Counted from the first letter of the stretch, positions 47,501 to 59,882 are shown. The stretch is 64,000 nt of DNA from Pogostemon cablin (GCA_023678885.1 CM042954.1:2974198-3038197); one strand, 5' to 3'. Program-made: numbers and translations. The notes: generated by a model from the sequence alone, not told the origin.

Positions 47501-48540
47501 ATCTTCTCTTTGGATTAAATCTCAAAAATGGAAATAACTTACTGGCATGAATAGTTTGCATTAAGTTATGACAAGTATTGGTAACTCCCATGAGAGAGAT
47601 GGAAGAAACAGTAACAAGTTAGAGAGAAGCTTCAAAATGAACAGGAGACTAAATTGGTTTTCATAATTAAGTACTCAAACTCAATATTTGAAAGTAAACA
47701 GGTAGCTTAAAATATAAAAACACTAATCCTAAAGTAGACAAGATACCAACACAATGAAAACCTCAATCTTAATACACCAAAAATTTACAAAAGGTCAAAC
47801 AAATTTATTTGAATCTTAGCCAACCCAATCTCCACCTATAGCATGGTCGAATAGAGTCCTCATTAATCAATCACACATGCACAATTCACATGGGATTTCA
47901 TAATTAAGAAAACAAAACAAAACAAAACAATCAATAGTCATCAACATAAGAACCCACTTAGAGTGATTAAAAAGAAAAAAAATAAAGAAGAAGATGAAGG
48001 CCACATGGAGAAATGCTTTAATCTCTCAGTAGTATAAGTTTGCAAATAATGAGTTACAAATAGTGAAAAAAACTGAACGAGAAGAGGACATAGAAATTAT
48101 TCTTTCATACTTTCGAGATTAGGAGGATTACCCAACTGCAAAAAGGCCATAGGGAAGTAATCTGTGGAGAGGCTATCATATGTCAATGAGGTTTCAGTCC
48201 CTCCTCACTACTGCTTCTGTGAATCTTGTTAATGGAAAGAGGGAAATAAACAGCACCAACACTAATTATCATTTCATTTTCATTCATTCAACCCCTCTTT
48301 TTTACCCATCTCTTCACCCCCAATTTACTTCAATTGGCTTTCTAAAATGAAACCTCACTTGTCAATATATATAATAATAAAGCTCAACCCATGTATGAAA
48401 CTCCAATCTACTCAACACTTCACCACAAAATGACACGAGAAAGAGTCAATAGGGTCAGCTCACAAATTCAGAAGAGTTCACTTTCAAACCATACGAAGAG
48501 ATTTAATCAGAAGAAAATACCAAGAGAGTCGCGCGAGCAG
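44581..48540. other. Internal DNA of CACTA, no recognised gene
   Basis: About 4 kb of AT-rich DNA. The minus-strand frame 44900-45190 (96 codons, 'YGTVSHLAKVISEDLL') is ended by a stop and has no known domain. Several minus-strand positions look like splice acceptors (for example TTTTTGCAG near 48140). This would fit the remains of a transposase gene or a captured host gene with introns, but neither can be shown. Confidence 0.35.
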
Positions 48541-48648
48541 GACAGCGGCGGCGATCATCAGAATCCAACGAGCAGGGACAGCAGCGGCGGTCATCAGAAT
48601 CCTGCTAGCATGGACGGCGGCGGCGGTCGTCAAAATCGCGCGGCGAGG
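48541..48648. repeat. 36-base tandem triplication in CACTA
   Basis: Three 36-base units starting GACRGCGGCGGCG, in frame with each other on both strands. On the plus strand they encode a repeated Gly-rich 12-mer, on the minus strand an Ala-rich one. The 36-base period keeps the frame. Confidence 0.85.
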
Positions 48649-48720
48649 GTCGAAACTCTTCTTTTCAACCAAGTCAACGAGCTGTTGGAATGGTGGTGGC
48701 GCGGCGGAAGTGGGATGACG

Positions 48721-51291
48721 TGTCACGCCCCAAATTTTATATAGTATTTTGAAATAGAATATTAAATAGGGCATGACTAAAATTTTGCGTTTAACAAGTA
48801 GGAAGTAATTTGCAAACAAGAAGAAAATGGAAATAGGCTTAGTCCTATAAATTTCAGTAATCTAAAAAAAAACAAGTTAATTTGCAAAGTGAAAAGTTAC
48901 CAAATAAGCAGCAAGTCCCACAAGTTTTATTTTTTACAAACTTTAGCAAACAATTTAAGCAAATGTTTTAGATGAGGGATATATCCTTTAAATTCTGCAA
49001 ATTTTTACTTTAGAATATCAACTAAAGTATTTTGCAAAAGCTTTAAGAGTAAAGAGCTTAAAGTTTCTTCCAAAAAAAAAAAGAAAGAAATTCATGTCAT
49101 GCAAACATACATGACTTATCAAAAAAAAAAAACCAAAGTTTGTGCAGAATTATTTGCAACATTCTGCAGGACTTTACAAGAAGGCCAGTAACTTTTATTT
49201 CTACTTTCTGCAAAATCTAAGGGAAGGACAGTAAGTATTAATTCAATTCTGCAAAATTTTTAAAAGATGACAGTAAGTTTTAATTTTTCAATTCTTGACC
49301 ACATAAACACGCAGGACTTGTCATTCCAAAAGTAAAATCTACCACGACTACACCCTACATTTTTACTGTCAAAATTAGAATTTTGCCTAATCATACCATG
49401 TAGTTTGATTACTCAATCTGTACACTTCGAGTTGTACTCCTAAGTACAACTCAACCATTAATTAATTCACTACTTAACCCATTACAAAGACTAAACCCAT
49501 TACAAAGACTAACACATTAGCATGCATACTGTCAAACAGAATAAGTAGCGTACTTGAATTTGTCTTTCTCGAACCTATTAAAGTGGAAACATAAGTACAT
49601 GCTAACATCATTTTTATTAAAAATAAGATAATAAAATAAAGAAAGACATAATACCTAACATAATGGGTATGCTGCCAAGTCATAAAACCATCTACACAAT
49701 TTAACTTATAAATCTTAATTTGAGTGGTACACATCTAAAGTTGTACTCCTATGTACTGTTATGTTAATTCACACTCCCACTGACCTGTCCCAAAAACAAC
49801 ATAACCAATATTTAGCAGCAAACATGCATAAGAATAAATTCTGCAAAGAAATTTCGAAACATATATACAGTGCATGCTCTCCTCCAACTTAAAAGAAAAG
49901 TAGAAATAGTAGAAAAATATGACTTGGCCACCTAATGTCACCTACAAAGGAAATCATATTAAAGTTCCACTAACCTATATTAATAATTTATGGACTTCAT
50001 ACGTGACAGATATCCAAATTCGACCACTCCCTTATCGAAAACATCCACGACAGACCACTGACCTACTTCATGTAGTGACGAGAAATTTTGACAGACAACA
50101 CACAACGATTTATTCAATACCAGAAGCAATAAGGTTCACGAATTCCAAATAATAAATACTCTAAGCAGTAAAACGTAATAATCCAAAATAATGAATTTTC
50201 TAAAGTCAAACATGAAAGTGACAGCCTGTAAGTGGCAATTAATCAAAATATTTTATTTAGTCTCCTCGCCCACAACCCCCGCTCGTACGCTTAGCCACGC
50301 TCAACCTGCGATAAGAATTTTTATCGGGGTGAGCAACCACACGCTCAGTGAAGATCTAAACATGCTCATATATATCAAATAATCCATATGCGAGAATTCA
50401 ATTCACTTACAATGCAATCTTATCATGTCAAAATAAGGCACCTTTCGGCCCTTATCCATGTAACTTTACGATATCGCGATTCGTTAGTAAGGCACTCCTT
50501 CACAGCCCTTACCCATGTTATAGTATGTCACCATTACAGCCCAAACCCGTGCTATAGTATGGCACTTATGCAGCCCATACCCATGCCATATAATATTTCA
50601 TAGCATTCAAGTATGATCATCAACTCATAGTGACAACAATTACAAGTTTAATTCAATTACCCTATACGAAATCATCTAAACACATATAAGAATGAAAGAA
50701 TCCCCACCTTTTACTGTGGGAAGTCTAGGTTTCAATTATCAAACGTCTCGATCGGTGCTTCCTTCCAAACCTATAATTAAAGGATCGATCATTACCCCCA
50801 CATAACCATACAACTATACGTTACTACACAAGGTATAATACGATATTGAAATCCAACTAGAATGAGGGGTGGAAAAATTTACGATGGCAGAGGAGAAGAG
50901 AAGAGAAAGGGAGAAAAAAAAGAAAAGGAAAGAAGAAGAAAAGAGAAAGAACGAGTGAGGAACTTCACCTTTCTCTCTTCGTCTGCGGCTGTGGAGTGAG
51001 TTCAATGTGTGTGTGGAGAATAAGGAAGATTGAAATTTTATCGACACAGCTGATCGCATCTCTTCTTAGGATTTAACAAACTTTCCTAAGATATAGGTTG
51101 ATAAGAGGAAAAGATATTATCTTCCTTAATGGATAAGGAGATCACATATATTTATTTCTTGGGGAGTAAGAAACTTATCTATTTTAATTTTGAGCTCACG
51201 GTTGATCAATGAATGGGCTGAGTTTGGATGTGGGCTTCAATGATTTGGGCCATGACAGAAAAATCGCAGGTGAAACTTACGGGGTATTACA
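48721..51291 (-). repeat. 3' LTR of the chromovirus-like Gypsy
   Basis: 2571 bases, TGTCACGCCCCAAA to GGGGTATTACA on the plus strand. It is nearly identical to the right LTR apart from a 14-base gap near 48740 and scattered changes. Plus-strand TCCTACCCTCCT (51292-51303) is the complement of its polypurine tract. Confidence 0.93.
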
Positions 51292-51303
51292 TCCTACCCT
51301 CCT

Positions 51304-51531
51304 AATAAGAATTTCGTCCTCGAAATTCCATAATTATATAAATATCTTACCTGTAATGAAACAGGGGTATCTTGTTTGAATTTCGTCTTTCTTTTCCCAT
51401 GTAGCCTCATCTTCCGTATGCCGACTCCATTGAACTTTGACGAGTGGCACGTCATGATTTCGAATCCTTTGGACCTTTTGATCCAAAATGGACACAGGTT
51501 CTTCTTCATATGTCAGGTCCTTTCCAATCCC
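51304..51531 (-). pseudogene. C-terminal chromodomain-like tail of pol
   Basis: The minus strand, in the integrase frame after a TAG, reads 'GIGKDLTYEEEPVSILDQ', then 'VPLVKVQWSRHTEDEATWE' and 'IQTRYPCF'. This is the degenerate chromodomain-like end found in plant chromoviruses, thought to steer integration to chromatin. Confidence 0.75.
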
Positions 51532-52728
51532 CTATGTCGAGAAATCCACAACATGATTAGGATCATGAACGTATTTTCTCAACATAGAAATGTGAAAAAC
51601 ATTGTGCACGGAGGATAACTCGGGTGGCAATGCCAAACGATAGGCTAGATCTCCAACTCTATCAAGAATTTGAAATGGACCAATGAAACGAGGTCTAAGA
51701 TTTTCTCTCCTTCCAAATCGTATGACACCCTTCGTGGGTGCCACCTTCAGAAAGACATGATCTCCGACTTCAAAATGTAAATCCTTTCTTCGTTGATCAG
51801 CATAGGACTTTTATCTATCTTGAGCAGTCTTGATTCTTTCTCGAATTATTCTGACCTTGTCCACTGCTTCTTCTATTAGCTTGGGGCCTAGAATAGCTTT
51901 TTCACCAACATCATCCCAATATAATGGTGATCTACATTTTCTCCCATAGAGCGCCTCGTAAGGAGCCATCTTGATAGTTGCTTGATAGCTGTTATTGTAG
52001 GCAAATTCGACAAGAGGTAGGAACTTCTCCCATGCTTCTCCCATGTTAACAGTGCAGGCTCTTAACATGTCTTCCAAAATCTGGATTGTTCTTTCAGATT
52101 GCCCATCCGTTTGTGGGTGATAAGCTGTGCTGAAATTTAGTTTAGTTCCCATCGCCTTGTGCAGACTTACCCAAAACCTTGAAGTGAAACGCGTATCTCT
52201 GTTAGACACTATTGACATTGGTACGCCGTGCAGCCTCACTATCTCTTGAATATACAACTGTGCATACTGCTCCATCTTGAATGTCATCTTTATGGGCAAG
52301 AAATGAGCTGACTTGGTCAATCGATCGACGATGACCCATATGGCATGATTTCCCTTCGAAGACCTTGGTAAACCTACGAAAAAATCCATGGCAATTTGCT
52401 CCCATTTCCACTCGGGGATCTCGAGTGGTTTAAGCTTTCCGGCTGGTCGCTGGTGTTCAATTTTAACTTGTTGGCAAGTTAAACATCTTTCAACAAAGTA
52501 TCCAATATCTCGTTTCATACTTCGCCACCAAAATCTTTCCTTCAAGTCATGGTACATCTTCGTTCCTCCTGGATGAGCGGTGTATGGCGCTCCATGCGCT
52601 TCACTTAAAATCTTTTCTCTCAACTTCTCAACCATTGGAACACACAATCTTCCATTTAGAGTTAAAACTCCCTCTTCGTCTACTTTGAAGCCATTGTATT
52701 CGCCTCCAGCTAGTGCCTTCTTCATCAT
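51532..52728 (-). pseudogene. Integrase of the chromovirus-like Gypsy
   Basis: A 305-codon frame (51811-52728) plus, after one in-frame TAA, the frame 51532-51744. The zinc-binding HHCC region spans residues about 50-90 ('GTKMYHDLKERFWW..CLTCQQ'). The core has the acidic residues in 'MDFFVGLP', 'VSNRDTRFTS' and 'DGQSERTIQILEDML'. The C-terminal GPY-type part is 'LRPRFIGPFQILDRVGDLAY'. The start overlaps the RNase H frame because one A is lost at about 52727 (GAATGATGAAG), giving a frameshift. It would integrate the cDNA. Confidence 0.93.
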
Positions 52729-53294
52729 TCCTTCAAGAAATGATCTTGTTCCTGAGCTTCTTTTATTTCTATTTTCAGACTCGGCTGAATTTCTAATGCC
52801 GCATTGATCGCCTTCGTGCCGGAGGGTGATGCCACCAATTCAATTTGCATCTTAGCGAACTCTTCTTGCTTGGTATACAGGCTACTTAACTCCACTTTGG
52901 TTTTTCGACTCAAAGCGTTGGCCACTACGTTAGCCTTGCCTGGATGGTACTCAATGGTGCAGTCATAATCGTTCACCAACTCTAACCATCTCCGTTGTCT
53001 CATGTTAAGCTCCTTCTGCGTGAACAGATACTTCAAACTCTTGTGGTCCGTGAAGATCGTACATTTTCCACCATAAAGGTAGTGTCGCCAAATCTTCAAA
53101 GCATGAACTACGGCCGCTAACTCCAAGTCATGAGTAGGGTAGTTCACTTCGTGCGGTCTCAGCTGTCTAGAAGCATATGCAATAACCTTTCCATGTTGCA
53201 TCAATACGCATCCGAGTCCTTGCTTTGATGCATCACTGTAGATCATGAACTCTTCATTCGGATTTGGGATTGTCAACACGGGTGCTGAAGTCAA
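52725..53294 (-). pseudogene. RNase H of the chromovirus-like Gypsy
   Basis: A 189-codon frame in phase with the RT frame upstream, separated only by a TAA at about 53307-53309 ('EESF*RLKHDLTSAP'). Motifs: 'YSDASKQGLGCVLMQ', 'YASRQLRPHEVNYPTHDLEL', 'IFTDHKSLKYLF' and 'ELVNDYDCTIEYHPGKANVV'. Catalytic acidic residues appear present. It degrades the RNA strand during cDNA synthesis. Confidence 0.93.
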
Positions 53295-53309
53295 ATCGTG
53301 CTTTAACCT

Positions 53310-54020
53310 TTAAAAGCTCTCTTCACACTTGTCCGGCCAAATGAACTTCTCTCCTTTACGAATCAATCGTGTCATTGGACCAGCTATCTTGGAGAATCCT
53401 TCTATGAACCTTCGATAATAGCTAGCTAATCCCAAGAAACTACGAACTTCTTGAACATTTGTAGGTGCCCTCCACTGATTTACTGCTTCTATTTTAGATG
53501 GATCTACTTCAATCCCTTGTGATGTCACCACATGTCCAAGGAATGTGACCTGCTTCAACCAAAACTCACACTTCTTGAACTTCGCGTATAACCTCTCCTT
53601 GCGAAGTGTCTCGAATACCAATCTCAAGTGCTCCTCATGTTGTGCTTCATCTTTGGAGTACACCAAAATGTCGTCGATGAAGACTATAACGAACTGATCG
53701 AGATACGGGTGAAAAATTCGATTCATCAGATCCATGAACACTGCAGGCGCATTACTCAACCCAAACATCATGACGACGAATTCATAGTGCCCATAACGTG
53801 TTCTAAAAGCAGTCTTAGAAATGTCTGACTCCTTCACTCTCAATTGATGGTACCCGGATCTTAAATCAATTTTGGAAAATACACTTGCTCCTTCTAATTG
53901 GTCAAACAAGTCTTCAATTCGAGGTAGGGGGTACTTATTCTTTATCGTCAACTTGTTAAGCTCTCGGTAGTCAATACACATCCTCATGGATCCATCTTTC
54001 TTAGGATTGGCGCTCCCCAT
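53310..54020 (-). pseudogene. Reverse transcriptase of the chromovirus-like Gypsy
   Basis: A 236-codon frame with 'RMCIDYRELNKLTIKNKYPL', 'FSKIDLRSGYHQLRV', 'FGLSNAPAVFMDLMN' and the active site 'IVFIDDILVYS' (FIDD type, intact), then 'GHVVTSQGIEVDPSKIEA' and 'FLGLASYYRRFI'. The junction with the gag-protease frame (near 54000) is a small deletion after 'SPWGAP', which removes a few residues and shifts the frame. Confidence 0.93.
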
Positions 54021-55324
54021 GGAGATACGCTTGGGCGGATGAACCCCAAGTGCAAGAGCTCTTGTAGCTGAACTTTCAACTCTTGTAGTTCCACGGGCGC
54101 CATTCGATACAGAGCTTTGGATACTGGTGCTGATCCTGGTATCAAGTCTATTGAAAACTCTACTTGACGATTTGGAGGCACGCCTGGTAAATCTTCCGGA
54201 AAGACATAAAGATACTCTCGGACAATAGATATGTCACTAGGTGGTACTTCTGTGGTCCTGGTGTCTACAATGTTGACTAGGAATCTCTGGCAGGACTTCT
54301 TTCTAAGCATCTTGGCAGCTTTTGCAGCAGATAATATTCTCGGTGCTACACCACTCTTGAGCTTGTGTACCACTTCTTTCTCGGATTTTGGTTCCCTTAA
54401 GATCATTACTCGTTCCTTGCACTTTATATTGGCTTGATGATAGGTAAGCCAATCCATTCCTAAAATCAAATCAAATCCATGCATATCCATAACATACGGC
54501 TTGGCGCTAAAGTCTACTCCTTCAATGTGTACGCTCACACTTTCTACTAAGGTATTCACAACAACTCTCTCCCCCGAAGGTAAACTAATCTCAAGAGGTT
54601 CATCACTCTTGACTCGTTTACAGTTAATCTTATTACAATACTTTGCGAAAATAAATGAATGTGATGCACCAGTGTCAAACAAAGTGAAAGCTCGGGATTT
54701 ACCCACTGCCAACGTACCTGTCATAACATTAGGTTCATTGTCCCCTTCAGCTTGGTTCATGGCGAAAACTCTCCCTCTTCCTCCAGTGCCTTGTCTTGTA
54801 TTTCCCCCCGGAGGTGGTCCCTTACGATCAGGTTTAAAGTTGGATGGCTTTGGGCAGTTCTGTGCTTGATGGCCAACTTCATAGCACCTAAAGCATTTAT
54901 TTTGTCCCATGAGACACTCTCCATGATGATTCTTCCCGCACTGTGTGCAGAGAGGCATTGGTCTTTGTGCGTTGGCCGGCGGATTGTTGTTCGTTCTAGC
55001 TTGCCTTTGATTGTTGTTTCTGCCTTGACTAGAATTTTCCCATTTCCGTTTGTTTGGGTTCTCTATCAGCTTTCTGTTCTCTCGCACCTTCAGTAAGCAA
55101 GCTTCAACTTTCTGGGCCCTCATAAACGTGTCGGCGTAGCTCATATCGGGCAGTGAAGACATTCTCTCTTGTATATCCTGGTGCAATCCATCCAGGAACT
55201 TCTTGGCTCGTTTCTCTTCGGTATTGACCAGCTGTGGAGCTGATCGGCGCAGCTTATTGAACCGCCGTTCATACTCAATTACGGTCATGTTCCCTTGTTG
55301 GAGATTGTAAAATTCATGCTCCAT
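53984..55324 (-). pseudogene. gag C-terminus and protease of the chromovirus-like Gypsy
   Basis: A 446-codon frame: capsid ('YERRFNKLRRSAPQLV', 'AKKFLDGLHQDIQERM'), a double-Cys region 'CTQCGKNHHGEC' and CCHC knuckle 'CFRCYEVGHQAQNC' near residues 125-160. The protease 'FTLFDTGASHSFIFA' is near residues 210-225, followed by 'HGFDLILGMDWLTYHQ' and the RT N-terminus ending 'IRPSVSPWGAP'. It gives capsid, RNA-binding and polyprotein cleavage. In the intact element it would be fused to RT; a frameshift now ends it. Confidence 0.92.
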
Positions 55325-55687
55325 ATTATTGCGGTAAACTTGAGGATATTAATTGGCCATTACTATATCCTTGAACTCTGCCCAGTTAATAGCTTCCCAG
55401 TTTTCATTAGGTCTCATCTCCCAGTATCCATCCCACTAATGGTCGGCATCTTTAGTAAATTGGTAGGATGCGCAGATCACACGCTGCTCATCATTGCACC
55501 TTAAGAGACGAAAAATTCTCTCAAGTGCTCGTAGCCACTCTTCCACGTAATCGGGCCCTTCACTCCCCTTGAAGAAGGGTGGATGGTTTTGGCGAAACTC
55601 ATGTACTATTCTTGTATGAGCATTCGCATCAGCGTTTGGAGCATTCAGTGCGTTTGGAGGGTTTTGAACATCCCTTCTTGGAGGCAT
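55325..55687 (-). pseudogene. gag N-terminus of the chromovirus-like Gypsy
   Basis: The frame starts MPPRRDVQNPPNALNAPNAD at 55687 and is in phase with the next part. It is broken by a TAG at 55436-55438 and a TAA near 55350. It contains 'FKGSEGPDYVEEWLRALERIF', the start of the retrotransposon gag fold. The start is chosen because MPPRR-type N-termini are usual for this group. Confidence 0.85.
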
Positions 55688-55976
55688 CCTTCAATTCCAC
55701 CATGAAAAATAATTTTAGCATTTATTCAATTTAATGAATGAAATCCTAATGCAAATCATATTATTGTACAAGGTAGTCAATGTACGATATAGGCATCATA
55801 ATAATAAAATTTTTGATCATTGAACGAAAAATTGTCTTAAACTTGCAAATTAAATTGAATCAAATGCTAAATAATTGAAATAACGAATGCTAAATAATGA
55901 AATAAATTCAAGTCCCTAACATAAGGGATATTGTTTTTAGTTTTAAAAAAAATGGAATTTTAAAACTTAAGTAATT

Positions 55977-56468
55977 TTAGTCTCCATATAATCCCGAGTC
56001 CTCAGACGGGTCTGACTCGGAATTCTCATCCATTTCTCCTTCATTCATGGCTCCATTTGGCTCGTTATTGGGTTCCGGTGCCGGTGCCGGCTCTGCAAGG
56101 TAACCTACCAACCGCTCTTCTTGCTCATTATGAATATCCCAGATATGATGTCCACGAGGGGGGTTTGGCAGATACCATCTTGCGACTCTCATGAACAAAA
56201 CGGCTGTGAACTGCACGTGGTCCACTTGCGGAACTTGGTGTTGAACCAAGTAATGCATAAGGTCAGCATGTATGGAATCGGCCATGTCTTTCCAAGCCCA
56301 CGGTAAAGTACTGATGAGCATTAATCCAGCCCAATAGTCAGTAATACCTTCACCCACATCCTTTACTTGTCTCCATAATTGTAGCATGTGAGCAATGTGG
56401 GTGGGCAAGTCATGTCTGACGTCCCGGTGATAATTCATGTAGGCTTGTTGTCTTGCCAAGTCACCCAT
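55977..56468 (-). CDS. Uncharacterised ORF between PBS and gag
   Basis: An intact 163-codon frame, ATG to TAA, same strand as gag-pol, with about 290 bases between it and gag. The N-terminal two thirds look globular and helical ('MGDLARQQAYMNYHRDVRHD', 'THIAHMLQLWRQVKDVGEGI', 'DYWAGLMLISTLPWAWKDM'). A WYLPNPPRGHH segment and a Pro/Glu-rich acidic tail ('EMDENSESDPSEDSG') follow. It has no zinc motif, signal peptide or membrane segment. I do not recognise it. It is the only undamaged long frame of the element. It may be an accessory protein of this lineage or a captured host fragment. Confidence 0.5.
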   Translation of the reverse strand: MGDLARQQAYMNYHRDVRHDLPTHIAHMLQLWRQVKDVGEGITDYWAGLMLISTLPWAWKDMADSIHADLMHYLVQHQVPQVDHVQFTAVLFMRVARWYLPNPPRGHHIWDIHNEQEERLVGYLAEPAPAPEPNNEPNGAMNEGEMDENSESDPSEDSGLYGD

Positions 56469-56783
56469 CTAATGCGATAATATCTTTACTAATCATATAG
56501 GTTCGCAATAAAATTCTAAATATTCATCATTTGTCATAAAGAAAAACCCACATTATTCATATAACATACACTTTCATTTTATATCTCGCATGTCATCAAT
56601 TTATGCAATTTATACTTTCATACCTTGGTTGAAGCGGGCGTCGTACTCGGTGGATGCGTAGCAAGAGACTTTATTTAAACTTTTATACAATTGCAAAATC
56701 ATGTCATTCAAGCCAAGAAATTCACTTAAGTGCGGAAATAAAAATTTAAAAATTTTTAAGCAAGTATACAGAATCGCATACCT

Positions 56784-56795
56784 GCTCTGATACCA
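56784..56795 (-). other. Primer binding site of the chromovirus-like Gypsy
   Basis: The minus strand reads TGGTATCAGAGC three bases after the 5' LTR; tRNA-iMet type. Confidence 0.9.
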
Positions 56796-56798
56796 ATC

Positions 56799-59358
56799 TG
56801 TCACGCCCCAAATTTTACCAAGGAAAATATGTATAGTATTTTGAAATAGAATATTAAATAGGGCATGACTAAAATTTTGCATTTAATAAGTAGGAAGTAA
56901 TTTGCAAACAAGAAGGAAATGGAAATAGGCTTAGTCCTATAAATTTCAGCAATCTAAAAAAAAACAAGTTAATTTGCAAAGTGAAAAGTTATCAAATAAG
57001 CAGCAAGTCCCACAAGTTTTATTTTTTACAAACTTTAGCAAACAATTTAAGCAAAGGGTTTAGATGAGGGATATATCCTTTAAATTATGCAAATTTTTAC
57101 TTTAGAATATCAACTAAAGTATTTTGCAAAAGCTTTAAGAGTAAAGGGCTGAAAGTTTCTTCCAAAAAAAAAAAGAAAGAAATCCATGTCATGCAAACAT
57201 ACAGGACTTATCAAAAAAAAAACCAAAGTTTGTGCAGAATTATTTGAACATTCTGCAGGACTTTACAAGAAGGCCACTAAGTTTTATTTCTACTTTCTGC
57301 AAAATCTAAGGGAAGGACGGTAAGTATTAATTCAATTCTGCAAAATTTTTAAAAGAGGACAGTAAGTTTTAATTTTTCAATTCTTGACCACATAAACACG
57401 CAGGACTTGTCATTCCAAAAGTAAAATCTACCACGACTACACCCTACATTTTTACTGTCAAAATTAGAATTTTGCCTAATCATACCATGTAGTTTGATTA
57501 CTCAATCTGTACACTTCGAGTTGTACTCCTAAGTACAACTCAACCATTAATTAATTCACTACTTAACCCATTAAAAAGACTAACACATTAGCATGCATAC
57601 TGTCAAATAGAATAAGTAGCAAACTTGAATTTGTCTTTCTCGAACCTATTAAAGTGGAAACATAAGTACATGCTAACATCATTTTTATTAAAAATAAGAT
57701 AATAAAATAAAGAAAGACATAATACCTAACATAATGGGTATGCTGCCAAGTCATAAAACCATCTACACAATTTAACTTATAAATCTTAATTTGAGTGGTA
57801 CACATCTAAAGTTGTACTCCTATGTACTGTTATGTTAATTCACACTCCCACTGACCTGTCCCAAAAACAACATAACCAATATTTAGCAGCAAACATGCAT
57901 AAGAATAAATTCTGCAAAGAAATTTCAAAACATATATACAGTGCATGCTCTCCTCCAACTTAAAAGAAAAGTAGAAATAGTAGAAAAATATGACTTGGCC
58001 ACCTAATGTCACCTACAAAAGGAAATCATATTAAAGTTCCACTAACCTGTATTAATAATTTATGGACTTCATACGTGACAGATACCCAAATTCGACCACT
58101 CCCTTATCGAAAACATCCACGACAGACCACTGACCTACTTCATGTAGTGACGAGAAATTTTGACAGACAACACACAATGATTTATTCAACACCAGAAGCA
58201 ATAAGGTTCACGGATTCCAAATAATAAATACTCTAAGCAGTAAAACGTAATAATCCAAAATAAATTTTCTAAAGTCAAACATGAAAGTAACAGCTTGTAA
58301 GTGGCAATTAATCAAAATATTTTATTTAGTCTCCTCGCCCACAACCCCCGCTCGTACGGTTAGCCACGCTCAACCTGCGATAAGAATTTTTTATCGGGGT
58401 GAGCAACCACACGCTCAGTGAAGATCTAAACATGCTCATATATATCAAATAATCCATATGCGAGAATTCAATTCACTTACAATGCAATCTTATCATGTCA
58501 AAATAAGGCACCTTTCGGCCCTTATCCATGTAACTTTACGATATCGCGATTCGTTAGTAAGGCACTCCTTCACAGCCCTTACCCATGTTATAGTATGTCA
58601 CCATTACAGCCCATACCCGTGCTATAGTATGGCACTTATGCAGCCCATACCCATGCCATATAATATTTCATAACATTCAAGTATGATCATCAACTCATAG
58701 TGACAACAATTACAAGTTTAATTCAATTACCACATACGAAATCATCTAAACACATATAATAATGAAAGAATCCCCACCTTTTACTGTGGGAAGTCTAGGT
58801 TTCAATTATCAAATGTCTCGATCGGTGCTTCCTTCCAAACCTATAATTAAAGGACCGATCATTACCCCCACATAACCATACAACTATACGTTACTACACA
58901 AGGTATAATACGATATTGAAATCCAACTAGAATGAGGGGTGGAAAAATTTTTTATGGCAGAGGAGAAGAGGAGAAAGGGAGAAAAAAAGAAAAGGAAAGA
59001 AGAAGAAAAGAGAAAGAACGAGTGAGGAACTTCACCTTTCTCTCTTCGTCTGCGGCTGTGGAGTGAGTTCAATGTGTGTGTGGAGAATAAGGAAGATTGG
59101 AATTTTATCCACACAGCTGATCGCATCTCTTCTTAGGATTTAATAAACTTTCCTAAGATATAGGTTGATAAGGGGAAAAGATATTATCTTCCTTAATGGA
59201 TAAGGAGATCAGATATATTTATTTCTTGGGGAGTAAGAAACTTATTTATTTTAATTTTGAGCTCACGGTTGATCAATGAATGAGCTGAGTTTGGATGTGG
59301 GCTTCAAAGATTTGGGCCATGACAGAAAAATCGCAGGTGAAACTTACGGGGTATTACA
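56799..59358 (-). repeat. 5' LTR of the chromovirus-like Gypsy
   Basis: 2560 bases, TGTCACGCCCCAAA to GGGGTATTACA on the plus strand. It is closely matched base by base to 48721-51291, as the repeated small frames at 49474-50603 and 57563-58673 show. Confidence 0.93.
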
Positions 59359-59363
59359 TGACG

Positions 59364-59882
59364 GAAGTTAGGGTTCAGGATGAAGCACCATTTTTGCTTG
59401 TTGGATGAATAGAGGAGACAATGGATTGCTGGTTTCGATGGTTTTGTAGGGTTTCTAATATGGGAAAACACACAAGTATTTTGGAAATAAAAAAAGATAG
59501 AATATTAGCTTCATTTAAATAATGATTATTATTATTTTACTAAAATACTTATTGTATTTTGAATTTGTTATATAACTACTTAGATTGTTTTTATATTTTT
59601 AAATAGACATTTTTAATTATTAAATAATAAATTTTAAAAATTTTATAGCAAGTAAAATTTTCTCATCAAGTAAAATATAGATTTTTTTTAAAGAAAAAAT
59701 TTGAAATTTGAATATTTAATTTTATAAATAATTTTATATTTATTTCATAATTATTTAAAATTAAAGAATTTATTGTTATGTTTAATTAGTTTTTTAAAAA
59801 AGTCACATTCATGAGTAACAACATATTCAAATTATATATGTTGCCACAAAATAAATTAATTAAAAAATATATTATATTATAC

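Larger units (their letters stand above)
48721..59358 (-). mobile_element. Chromovirus-like Gypsy, nearly complete, TSD TGACG
   Basis: 10.6 kb, minus strand, inserted in the CACTA element with TSD TGACG (48716-48720, 59359-59363). LTRs are 48721-51291 and 56799-59358; the PBS is tRNA-iMet type and the polypurine tract is at 51292-51303. Domain order gag, protease, RT, RNase H, integrase, chromodomain-like tail is that of Ty3/gypsy chromoviruses, probably of the Tekay/Del type. The coding region has a handful of lesions only. An extra 163-codon ORF lies between PBS and gag. Confidence 0.94.

Noticed and set aside
48484..48819. 111-codon minus-strand ORF
   Set aside because: It runs from the Gypsy LTR across the TSD into the CACTA element, so as read it is an artificial fusion.
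49474..50603. Short ORFs repeated at 57563-58673
   Set aside because: They repeat only because they lie in the two LTRs of one Gypsy element; LTRs are normally non-coding and no domain is seen.
53628..55504. Plus-strand ORFs opposite the chromovirus-like Gypsy gag-pol
   Set aside because: The minus strand carries clear gag, protease and RT motifs; the plus-strand frames are shadows.
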